Origin: Aurantimicrobium photophilum
GTDB lineage: Bacteria; Actinomycetota; Actinomycetes; Actinomycetales; Microbacteriaceae
DNA length: 64,000 bases
Reading direction: 5' to 3'
NCBI RefSeq assembly: GCF_003194085.1
Contig: NZ_CP023994.1
Span: 1,116,001 to 1,180,000 of the forward strand
Shown: positions 18,151 through 26,634 of the stretch, in pieces
Layout of the letters: every line of letters begins with the position of its first letter
Position numbering within the stretch: the stretch's first letter is position 1
Position numbers and translations under genes: made by a program
The notes under the pieces: generated by a model
Seen by the model: only the letters and a program-made list of their open reading frames with translations
Told to the model about the DNA's origin: nothing
The model's database searches: none

Positions 18151-21100
18151 TTAGTTCTGGGTTGGAATGTAGAAGGGAGCGGGTGTTCCACTGGAGGTGG
18201 AACCGCCAGCACCGCAGTCACCTGCAGCTGTGCAGCCACGAATAACAACAGTCTGGCCTGTGCCGGAGGTTCCTCCGGCTTGGAAGTAGGCGGTTTTGTC
18301 GATTTGGTAGGTCGGAGTGGATGCCCCGGCTACCTCGGTCAGATCAACCCAGGTGCTGCCAATCTGGATCTGCCAGGTTCGAATGGAGGACTGCAGTGAG
18401 GCAACTGTGGGGTTTTCCACGCGAATGACAAATTCTTGGCCGTTTGTCGCTGTGGAACATGTCACTGCTGGTGTTGCCAGAGGGAATTCAAGACAGCTGG
18501 CTGCGTCATAGGACGCAGCTCCTGGAATGCGCTGTGCAATGGTGAGACTAGTTGTCTGGGCAACGCAACTAAATCCGTTGTCGGCATAGACAACGTAGTT
18601 GTAAGTGCCCACACTCTTGGAAGAGTTGTCATTCCAGGACGTTGCCGAGCCCACATTGGTCGCCCCTGATTGGTAACCAGCGAGGCAGCTTCCGTCAGAG
18701 AAGGAAGACGTTCCACCCTTGACGTAGTAGGTCACTGATCCAGCACCGTTGGCACCCACGGGGTTCCAACTCAGCGTGGTTTCACCGTTGGCGCCAGTCT
18801 GGGTGGCCACCAGGCCACCTGCTGGCTGCGGTGCGCCGATAGCAACGATAGATCCAGAGCTGGTGGTGTTCCAGTTTTCGGTGTCTGCGTTGTTCTGCGG
18901 AGTGACGCGAGCAACATAGGAGTGCCCGGGGGTTAGCCATAGCGTGGGGAGGCTTGTCACATTGGCAGGTTGGTCGTAACTTGCCCGCACGGTGGTGCCA
19001 TCTTCGATGATGGTGACCACGTACTTGCTGACAGGGCTACCACCAGAGGGCGTTCCCACAGCACTCCAGGAGACATTAATTCCGCCACCCTCGGGGTGAG
19101 AAGAATCAAATGCCGCGGTGGAAATATTGACCTGGGCAGGCCCTGCTGGAATGACGTCTGCGCTCAGTGGCTCACTCCAGTTACTCAGCTGAGATGTACC
19201 AATGGCGTTGGTGGCACTCACGGTGAAGCGGAAACGCTGACCGGTTGGCAATCCATCCAGCGAACAGATGGTGGAGGTGCATTCCTTGCGGTAGCCGCCG
19301 TCACTTTCGACGGTGTACTTGGTAATCGCCGAGTTGTTGGCAGCTGGCGCTGGCCACGACAGGGTCAGAGTTCCAGAAACAAACCCAGCAGCACGCGTGG
19401 GGGCTTGTGGCGCGTTAGGAACATCCTGAACAGAGATGTTGATGACGCCCCAGACATAACGATCGGGGTCGTTGGTGGCGTCTGCCACCTCATATTCAAG
19501 CGTGGTGTCACTGGGGTCAGCGTTGCCAGAGACCGTCACCGTCAAAGTGGACTTATCTGCAGATGGAGTCACGGTGACCCCCGCAGGAATGTTTCCACCA
19601 TCGAGACCGCGGACCGAAAGAACCTTCAAAGGCTGTCCTGGGAAGGGGTTGGTGGCTTGGTCATTGGCCAGCACGTCCACGGTCTGGGTTTCACCACGCT
19701 TGGCCACAATGCTGTCCGTTGCCGGGATAGCCAAAGGCCTGGTCGAGGGCACGATACGAATAATGATCTGACCTGGAGAACCGTCCGCAACCTTGTCTTT
19801 GACTGTGACGGTCAACGGAACGGTGCGTCCCTTGGCAGCGTCGTCGCTGGCCTTGAGCGTCAGCGTCTGACCGTCCAATGTCGCGCTGACACCTTGACCG
19901 GCACCTGAGACGGTGTATTCGAGCTCATCTTGGTCATCGACGTAGGGATAGCGCGTGACGCGGACGAGGTCGAGGGTCTTCTCTTGACCGGGTTCGAGGT
20001 CAATGTTGGCGCCCATCATGACCGGAGGCATGTTTTCGCGAGGAGTCACGGTTATCGGCAACACAATCGTGGCGGTGTGAGCACCGGGAGAGGTGGCGGA
20101 ATCACCATCGGTGACTTCGAAGGAAATGGAGGCCGGGCCGAAGTAGCGATCCTCACTGGTGTAGCTCAGCGTGGTGTCGTTGACGACAAGCCTGGAGCCA
20201 TCTGCATGGGTCGCACGAACCGTTGCGGAATCCGTCAGCTTCACGTTCTTACCCAATGCGGCAATGACGTAGTCGTTGATATTGATACGCAGGGTTTGCT
20301 CACTCACTACGGTCAGCGGAGCAACACCACGCTTGCGCTGAGGCAGGGCATCATCGGTGCCGGGGACCCAAATAAACGCCGTCGACGTGACACTGGGGTC
20401 ATCGGGGTGAGCGACAGAGAACGGGATGATCTGGCTTTGTGCCAGCACCTGCACGCGAACCGTATTGCTCGAGATCACACGGGCAGTCTGGCCGTAGCCG
20501 TTCACAATGGTGGGGCGCAGGCTCGATACCGGCCCATCAGCGAAGAAGGCATTCGCCATCACGTTTACATCGACACTGTTGTGGCCAAGGATGTCTGTCA
20601 GGCTCACCACCGCATCAGAGATGACGGGCTTAGCCAGTGGTGCCTGTGTTTGAACATCGAGAGTGATGAAGTTGGAGGCGGAACCTGCCAGGTCATTCTC
20701 TATTTCATAGATCAGGCCATAGCGTCCAGGGGTCAGTGGTGCGGTGATCTTGACCAGATCGCCCACGATTTCTGCCGTGACGGAATCATCCTGAGGGGTC
20801 ACCGTCACAATGGAGAGCGGACGTCCATCAGGGTCACTGTCGTTTTGTAAGGCACGGACATAGACGGTGTATCCGGGGCGTGCGATCACGTTATCGGCTA
20901 CCGCAATGGGATTGCGGCCACCGGCAAGTGGCTCTGCAATTCCGACGCGAATGGTGGCACTCGCCTGAGCTCCAAGAGCATCTACGACCGAGTAGCTGAA
21001 GGAATCAGTGCCGGTTGCATAGGCAGAAGCTTCGTATTCAATCCAGTCACCACCAACTGACGTGATGGAGCCCTTCTCAGGGTTGGTGTCGAGACCCACA

Positions 21101-23883
21101 AACTGCACTGAGTCACCGTCAGGATCGATACCGACCAACGGGATCGGAATACGCACAGTCTGACCAGACATAGCTCGTGCGGTCACGGTGCGCGGATTAG
21201 GTGCTTGGTTGGTGTCTTCGTCAATGGCACGAACCGAGATAGTGACCGTGCCACTGGCCCACTGGCCGTTATCTGCGTTGACGCGGTACACGGCCGAGTA
21301 GGTTCCCGGGTTGTTGCCAGCAAGGAAACGCAGCTGGTTCCCCGAGACGAAGAGCAGTCCTGCACCGGAGGGAACATCTTGATCGAGGGTGGGTGCCAAG
21401 GTGAGCTGGCCACCGTCAGGGTGAATGTCGTTGGCAAGGACAGGAATGCTGATGACATCTCCCACGCGCACCGCCACCACATCGGGAACAGCAACAGGTG
21501 CCTGGGCAACCACTGGTGCTGGTGTTTGCACAACCGTGATGGTGCCTTCGCTCTGAGAAATACCGTTACTGATGCGATATCCGAAGGACACGGCTGCATC
21601 TAGTGGCTTAGTGAGCGTCACCCGCACAAGTCTGTGGTCGACTACCTCTACTTGAATACCTGATTCAAGAGGAACATTCATGGTTCCCGTGACCACGAGC
21701 ACACCGCCGGCAGGATCGCGGTCGGTGGCGGTCACATCAACAGTTCGAGACTGCTGCAGCGGAACATAGACCGCGTGAGCAGAGGTAATCGGTTGCGCGG
21801 AAACTTCAGGCGGATCAATCACATCTATGCGCACCAGACCCGAGCCGGTGGCATCACCATCTGTCACCGCATAGGTGACATAGGTGGATCCTGTGCGGGA
21901 CGCGGTTACAGAGAAGGAGAAGTTGGCGAAGTCGGTAACAATATCCAAACCAGGAACAGCTGGAACACCAGTCAGGCTGAGCACACCAGTTCCCCCGCGA
22001 ATGTGCGGAGAAGGATTAATGGTGACCGGCTGGCCCTGAACCGCAATCACGGCAAATGCTTCAGCAACAATCGGCACCTGACCAGCTGCCTTCACACTGA
22101 CCTGGACGGAACCAAAACCTGATGCACGGCCATCAGAGACTTCAAGCGCAATTTGCTTGTTTCCGCCACCCCCGCGACCAGAGTCGGTGAATGCCACACG
22201 ACCTGCGGGTGAATAGGACAGTGAGTCTGGTTCCTCGGTTGTTGCCGCAGCAACGAAGATGGCATCGCCATCAGGGTCGACCCAGTCACCCAACACATTC
22301 ACAATGACCTGCCCGCCCATGGCCACAGAAGTGCGTGTGGGGCGAGCCTGAACAGGTGGAGAGTTTTCTGAATCAGGACGAATGTTGAGCGTGACGGTGG
22401 CGGAGGCTTCGCCGCCGCGGCCGTCAGAAATCGTGTAGTCGAACTGGGTAGCACCGGCAGCATCAGGGGCAAGACGAACCATGACCTGATTACGGTCAGC
22501 GTTGATGTAAATCTCACCGAGCCCGGCAGGAATACCTGTCACCGAGTCAATGACGAGCGCATCACCATTGGGGTCGTAGTCGTTGAGAAGAACAGGGAGA
22601 GCAGTCACACGACCTGGACGGGCACCCAGATCGTCATCGACCGCAACCGGGGGTGCTGGGTTTTTGTCATACTCAGGGGCATCAGCGTTATTGGTTTGGA
22701 CTACCTGCTGTTCTTGAGCTTGCTGAGCCAGGAGTGAATCCCAGTTGTCGATGAGGCGAACTCCACCCTGCACCGCCCAGACCAAACCAGTGGCAGCATC
22801 ATTAAGCGCAATAACACCATCAGACACGCGGAACGTCAGCTGGGCAGATCCAGACATGGATTCTGCATTGTCCGTGCTGTCCCCAGCTGAACCGCACTTC
22901 GACCACACGGTGCCACCAGACCACGCTGCATAACCGCAGTCCCCGTCAATCAGAGGAGCAGCGGGTCGACCGTTTGCTGCAGTAATGAGAGAAGTCTCAC
23001 CACTGTCGAGGTTGATGGCAGAAAGCCCTGAACTGGTTGCTAACAGCACAGATAAGGTGCCCGAGACATTCGTAGACGCGTTATTGCTCGCGTTCACGCC
23101 CACGGCGCTGGGAAGCTGCAGCTTCGCCTGAGCCAGTTCAGTGGCGGTTGCGCTCACAGAGATGACACGGCCAGCGGTGATGAGCATTGCTGATTCACGG
23201 TCCAGCACAGCCCACCGGTCCCCCACCAGCGTGATCTCCAGCTTGCCCGTGTTGAGCTTCGCATCCAGAGTCTTCGACTCGGGTGTGACGGAAGTCAATG
23301 TGTTGATGCTGGAGAGAGTGCCAAGCTTGGCGCTGACCCCCACGAGGAAGCCTTGAGCATTAACCGCCACAACAGAGTCCGCACCAACCGTAAAGTTGGC
23401 GGGCTGGGTTTGCGCATCAAAGGTGGAGATGGTTGCGGCAGGAATAACCCACACATCACCAGAGCTGGGGGCGTGCAAGATGACGTTGTCACCAGAGAGC
23501 GCCGCATAGGTCACATCCTGTGGAAGTGGGATGCTCTCCGAGACCTCTCCGGTTGCCTGATCAACCACATCCAATGAACGCGTGGCGTCATTAATGAGGA
23601 ACACGTGTTGAGCGTTTTGCACCAGATCCATCTGACTGGAATCTGTGGTGAGCACGGTGTTGAGTTCAAAGACCTTGGTGTTGGCACGACCGATAGCTTG
23701 CTTGTCACCGTTAGTCACCCACACAGCACCATCATCGAGGTTCACGCGCTGCGCTTGATACCCGGTGGCCACGAGTGCGCCAATGACCAGAAGTGAAAGC
23801 ACACTGGTTGCCGCCGTCCACTTGATAATGGTGCGACGGCGTGGGGTTGCCCCGAGGAGGCGGCGTAACCACGAACGGATCAT
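18151..23883 (-). CDS. Giant membrane-anchored surface protein with Ig-like and fibronectin type III repeats
   Basis: The 1910-residue protein has an Arg-rich N-terminus, one membrane helix at about residues 20-42 and no signal-peptidase site, so it is probably anchored with the rest outside. Residues 45-385 look like a beta-propeller-type region. A Gln-rich linker follows. From about residue 410 to 1480 runs a series of cadherin/Ig-like modules with recurring PVAVDD, NDYDPNGD, VNADRDPAGG-like motifs. Three fibronectin III domains follow (about 1488-1575, 1580-1678, 1682-1780), then a cysteine-containing C-terminal domain. The start lies two bases after the kinase stop. It is the likely ectodomain partner of the adjacent kinase, by inference. 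Confidence 0.9.
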   Translation of the reverse strand: MIRSWLRRLLGATPRRRTIIKWTAATSVLSLLVIGALVATGYQAQRVNLDDGAVWVTNGDKQAIGRANTKVFELNTVLTTDSSQMDLVQNAQHVFLINDATRSLDVVDQATGEVSESIPLPQDVTYAALSGDNVILHAPSSGDVWVIPAATISTFDAQTQPANFTVGADSVVAVNAQGFLVGVSAKLGTLSSINTLTSVTPESKTLDAKLNTGKLEITLVGDRWAVLDRESAMLITAGRVISVSATATELAQAKLQLPSAVGVNASNNASTNVSGTLSVLLATSSGLSAINLDSGETSLITAANGRPAAPLIDGDCGYAAWSGGTVWSKCGSAGDSTDNAESMSGSAQLTFRVSDGVIALNDAATGLVWAVQGGVRLIDNWDSLLAQQAQEQQVVQTNNADAPEYDKNPAPPVAVDDDLGARPGRVTALPVLLNDYDPNGDALVIDSVTGIPAGLGEIYINADRNQVMVRLAPDAAGATQFDYTISDGRGGEASATVTLNIRPDSENSPPVQARPTRTSVAMGGQVIVNVLGDWVDPDGDAIFVAAATTEEPDSLSYSPAGRVAFTDSGRGGGGNKQIALEVSDGRASGFGSVQVSVKAAGQVPIVAEAFAVIAVQGQPVTINPSPHIRGGTGVLSLTGVPAVPGLDIVTDFANFSFSVTASRTGSTYVTYAVTDGDATGSGLVRIDVIDPPEVSAQPITSAHAVYVPLQQSRTVDVTATDRDPAGGVLVVTGTMNVPLESGIQVEVVDHRLVRVTLTKPLDAAVSFGYRISNGISQSEGTITVVQTPAPVVAQAPVAVPDVVAVRVGDVISIPVLANDIHPDGGQLTLAPTLDQDVPSGAGLLFVSGNQLRFLAGNNPGTYSAVYRVNADNGQWASGTVTISVRAIDEDTNQAPNPRTVTARAMSGQTVRIPIPLVGIDPDGDSVQFVGLDTNPEKGSITSVGGDWIEYEASAYATGTDSFSYSVVDALGAQASATIRVGIAEPLAGGRNPIAVADNVIARPGYTVYVRALQNDSDPDGRPLSIVTVTPQDDSVTAEIVGDLVKITAPLTPGRYGLIYEIENDLAGSASNFITLDVQTQAPLAKPVISDAVVSLTDILGHNSVDVNVMANAFFADGPVSSLRPTIVNGYGQTARVISSNTVRVQVLAQSQIIPFSVAHPDDPSVTSTAFIWVPGTDDALPQRKRGVAPLTVVSEQTLRININDYVIAALGKNVKLTDSATVRATHADGSRLVVNDTTLSYTSEDRYFGPASISFEVTDGDSATSPGAHTATIVLPITVTPRENMPPVMMGANIDLEPGQEKTLDLVRVTRYPYVDDQDELEYTVSGAGQGVSATLDGQTLTLKASDDAAKGRTVPLTVTVKDKVADGSPGQIIIRIVPSTRPLAIPATDSIVAKRGETQTVDVLANDQATNPFPGQPLKVLSVRGLDGGNIPAGVTVTPSADKSTLTVTVSGNADPSDTTLEYEVADATNDPDRYVWGVINISVQDVPNAPQAPTRAAGFVSGTLTLSWPAPAANNSAITKYTVESDGGYRKECTSTICSLDGLPTGQRFRFTVSATNAIGTSQLSNWSEPLSADVIPAGPAQVNISTAAFDSSHPEGGGINVSWSAVGTPSGGSPVSKYVVTIIEDGTTVRASYDQPANVTSLPTLWLTPGHSYVARVTPQNNADTENWNTTSSGSIVAIGAPQPAGGLVATQTGANGETTLSWNPVGANGAGSVTYYVKGGTSSFSDGSCLAGYQSGATNVGSATSWNDNSSKSVGTYNYVVYADNGFSCVAQTTSLTIAQRIPGAASYDAASCLEFPLATPAVTCSTATNGQEFVIRVENPTVASLQSSIRTWQIQIGSTWVDLTEVAGASTPTYQIDKTAYFQAGGTSGTGQTVVIRGCTAAGDCGAGGSTSSGTPAPFYIPTQN

Positions 23884-23885
23884 GA

Positions 23886-24992
23886 TTATCCGGCCACCAC
23901 TGCCAAGACGAGAGTGACGATAGCCACCACTGCCACCACACCCGTGACGACAGAAATCAGGAGCTTGCGCCGGCGGCGCGCAGCGACGAGCGCAAGCTCA
24001 TCACGTTCTGCCGGAGTGGAGTTATAACCCTGGCGTCGCCAACTTGGCGTGGAGTGGGCATCGAGCGGGGACAGTGCGGTGCGATCGTTCTCATTGATCA
24101 CAATCGCGGTGGAACCCCACTCATCACCGACAACATCCAGAGGAGTCTGAGCTAAGCCCATTGACGTCTCAACCTGCTGCAGCTGCCGAGCAAACTCGAG
24201 TGCCGAGTGTGGACGGTCGATGGGGTTCTTACTCATCGCCTGGTTAAGAACTTCTTCCAGACGAGCAGGAACGTCACTACGGCCAATGGGCTGCGGCTTA
24301 GATTTCAAGATGCGGCCAGCGAGGTGACCGGGAGAGTTGTCCTTGCCTGGGATCTCAAAGGGGCTGCGCCCTGCCAGCAACGAATACACCGTGGCGCCCA
24401 GCGACCAGATCTCTGAAGCTGTTGAACCTGTGGTGCTCTCACGAATGACTTCAGGAGCAGACCATGGCACCGAGAGTCCCACTGCGGTGGAGTTATCACC
24501 CAAATAGACCGAGGAGGCAATTCCGAAGTCACTCAAGACCGGGTGGCCATAGGCGGTAACCAAGATGTTGCCAGGCTTGATGTCGCGGTGAAGCACATTG
24601 GCGCGGTGAGCAGTTTCCAGTGCAGCAGCAATGCGTATACCGGTGCGCAAGGCTTCTGCCACAGGAATCGTCTCTGCACGAAAGCGTTCGCCGTAACCAC
24701 TGACACACACCTCTGTCACGAGATAGGGGCGACCATCGGCGCTCACGCCAGCTTCGAAGACACTCAAAATCGAGGGGTGTGTGCTCAGCTGAGACATCAA
24801 CTGAGCTTCAGATTGGAACATGTCCCGCACGCGAGGGTTCACAACCTCAGGCAGCAGAACCTTCACAGCAACATTGCGCCTGGGAAGCTGCTGTTCATAG
24901 AGAAACACGTCGCCAAAACCACCAGAGCCCAACACACGGACGAATGTGAATCCAGGCAGCACAGGCGGAGTTGAGGGAAGTCGTCTCGACAT
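23886..24992 (-). CDS. Ser/Thr protein kinase with a C-terminal membrane helix
   Basis: The 368-residue protein is a complete Hanks-type kinase: glycine loop GSGGFGDV, Lys44 (VAVKVLL), Glu62, catalytic HRDIKPGN with Asp137, SDFG with Asp155, and APE at 179-181. After about residue 275 comes a linker rich in Ser/Thr and then a single helix near residues 342-366, with only three residues beyond it. It therefore has no extracellular sensor domain such as PASTA repeats. The giant Fn3 protein encoded two bases downstream may supply the sensing part, by inference. The PP2C phosphatase gene is upstream, 80 bases away. Confidence 0.94.
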   Translation of the reverse strand: MSRRLPSTPPVLPGFTFVRVLGSGGFGDVFLYEQQLPRRNVAVKVLLPEVVNPRVRDMFQSEAQLMSQLSTHPSILSVFEAGVSADGRPYLVTEVCVSGYGERFRAETIPVAEALRTGIRIAAALETAHRANVLHRDIKPGNILVTAYGHPVLSDFGIASSVYLGDNSTAVGLSVPWSAPEVIRESTTGSTASEIWSLGATVYSLLAGRSPFEIPGKDNSPGHLAGRILKSKPQPIGRSDVPARLEEVLNQAMSKNPIDRPHSALEFARQLQQVETSMGLAQTPLDVVGDEWGSTAIVINENDRTALSPLDAHSTPSWRRQGYNSTPAERDELALVAARRRRKLLISVVTGVVAVVAIVTLVLAVVAG

Positions 24993-25072
24993 GTCCCACC
25001 ACCTTCGTCAACCTGGATTGAGTCTCGGAGAGCTCAACGCAAATAACGCCGTAAATTCAGCGCAATTGAAGT

Positions 25073-25888
25073 TTAGGCAGGTGAAACTGAGGATTCGGTG
25101 TGCCCCACCGTGACCGCAATAACGTCAATGACGATCAATGTGACGTTGTCACGACCGCTATTGGTCAGCGCGGCGTTCATGAGCTCGCTCACGGCATCCT
25201 CCACCGTGGGAGCGTTGGTCAAAAAGTGCTCAATTCCGACATCGGTGAGCTCTTTGGTCAAGCCATCAGAACACAGCAACAAACGCATGCCGGGAACGAC
25301 AGGAAGTGCCACATAGTCAGGGATGGGCTCATCGATGATGCCCACAGCACGGGTAATCACGTTGGCGTGAGGGTGGTAGTCCGCCTCTTCCTTGGTGATG
25401 GTTCCTGCATCCACCAGTTGCTGCACAACCGAGTGATCCACGGTGACCTGTTCAAAGGTTTCATCGAGCTTCACATAGACGCGCGAGTCACCAATGTTGA
25501 AAACAGCCCACTGCAGCTGGTCACCTTCTTGGACCAAAGCAGCACCCGTGACTGTTGTCCCCGCACCCTGCTGATCTTCGGTGAGCTTGTTACGCAGGTC
25601 CACTACCGACATAGCCAGTGCCATCTCGAGGGCGTCTAAGTCAGCGAATCCTGGCTTCTCCAAGCCGGCAATGCGCTGCACGACACAATCGCTGGCAATG
25701 TCGCCGGCACTGTGGCCACCCATGCCATCCGCCACAGCAAAGACGGGGCAGGCAATGGCATAGGAGTCTTCGTTGTTAGCGCGGTGGTTTCCCACATCCG
25801 TTCCGGCAGCCCAGGAGAGGGTTACGCTCGCACCAGTGCTCGTGTCGACAACAGTCGTGCCGGTCGAGTTCTGGCCTAGGGCAGTCAC
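25073..25888 (-). CDS. PP2C-family Ser/Thr protein phosphatase
   Basis: The 271-residue protein has the PP2C metal-binding motifs: NNEDSY, VADGMGGHSAGD, NIGDSRVY, LCSDGLTKEL and SGRDNVTLIVI near the C-terminus. It should remove phosphate from Ser/Thr residues with Mn/Mg and oppose the adjacent kinase. It has no membrane helix, so it is cytosolic. The start is GTG at 25888 with a GGAG eight bases upstream. It lies between the FHA gene and the kinase gene on the same strand, a typical kinase-phosphatase-FHA signalling trio. Confidence 0.95.
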   Translation of the reverse strand: MTALGQNSTGTTVVDTSTGASVTLSWAAGTDVGNHRANNEDSYAIACPVFAVADGMGGHSAGDIASDCVVQRIAGLEKPGFADLDALEMALAMSVVDLRNKLTEDQQGAGTTVTGAALVQEGDQLQWAVFNIGDSRVYVKLDETFEQVTVDHSVVQQLVDAGTITKEEADYHPHANVITRAVGIIDEPIPDYVALPVVPGMRLLLCSDGLTKELTDVGIEHFLTNAPTVEDAVSELMNAALTNSGRDNVTLIVIDVIAVTVGHTESSVSPA

Positions 25889-25932
25889 AGGAAAATCTCC
25901 AAGATTATGGGGCTACAACCGAAAGAAAACAG

Positions 25933-26601
25933 CTAACCAAGAACTTCAAGTCTATTACCGTCACCGAGGTCGATAATCGCGCCAACCCCGAGCGCCATCG
26001 AGTCCCCGGGGGCAAGCAGAACGGTGGGCTGCCCAGGATTGATCACACGGGTGCCATTGGTTGAGCGCAGGTCGGTCACCACCACCACATCACCGAGCAC
26101 CTCAACACGGGCATGAGTGGACGACACAACACCATCAGGTGAGGCAAGAACAACGAGAGTCACTCCGCGATCACCACGCAGGGGCGCTGCAGGCAGACGC
26201 CCCATGATCAACGGCTTGGTCAGTTCGTACTTGGTGCCATTGATGTGACGCAAACGAAAACGGGAGATGAGTTCCTGCTGCGGAGCTGTATCCCCGACGT
26301 CACCAGAGCTCTCCTCAACTTCTTCAATCAGTCCACTCAGGCCCAGAGAGGTGTCCATGAGAGAGCCGATGAGGGTGTTGTATTCGTCTGTCGTTTCGGG
26401 GATGACCGTGTCATCACTAGTGATGACAGTTTCCTCAGACGGGACAACATCTCCGATGACCGTGCTGTCATCGATGATCTCAACTGATCCCACAACTGTT
26501 TCATCAATTGGAACTGTGATGATGGTGTCATCGCTGGCATCAGCGCCGATGACGGTGTCATCGTTCACGTTGATGCGAGTGTTGTCGTCAGGAGTGCTCA
26601 T
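25933..26601 (-). CDS. FHA protein with a Thr-rich acidic N-terminus
   Basis: The ATG at 26601 gives 222 residues; a TTG seven codons upstream is less likely. The first 80 residues are acidic and contain seven acidic/Asn-Thr-hydrophobic-hydrophobic motifs (DDTVIG, DDTIIT, DETVVG, DSTVIG, EETVIT, DDTVIP, NTLIG) with Thr16, 26, 35, 47, 58, 65 and 76. A C-terminal FHA domain (about 120-222) has MGRLP, VSSTHARVEV and LRSTNGTRV. The arrangement resembles GarA-like substrates, in which N-terminal threonines are phosphorylated and then bound by the FHA domain. Its partner kinase is probably the one encoded two genes downstream. smc lies 33 bases upstream. Confidence 0.88.
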   Translation of the reverse strand: MSTPDDNTRINVNDDTVIGADASDDTIITVPIDETVVGSVEIIDDSTVIGDVVPSEETVITSDDTVIPETTDEYNTLIGSLMDTSLGLSGLIEEVEESSGDVGDTAPQQELISRFRLRHINGTKYELTKPLIMGRLPAAPLRGDRGVTLVVLASPDGVVSSTHARVEVLGDVVVVTDLRSTNGTRVINPGQPTVLLAPGDSMALGVGAIIDLGDGNRLEVLG

Positions 26602-26634
26602 TTGTGCAAACCAAGGCGGCAAGCTTGCGAAAGC

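Noticed and set aside
18129-18248. Longer N-terminus for the MoxR ATPase
   Set aside because: It overlaps the giant protein gene, and a better Shine-Dalgarno sequence precedes the ATG at 18128.
18970-20850. Two long plus-strand frames opposite the giant surface protein
   Set aside because: They mirror the repetitive Ig-like coding region and have low-complexity Arg/Gly/His-rich products.
10455-26634. Possible hidden WXG100 genes in the kinase/FtsK locus
   Set aside because: The gaps are all under about 85 bases and no small frame encodes a WXG motif in a helical hairpin.
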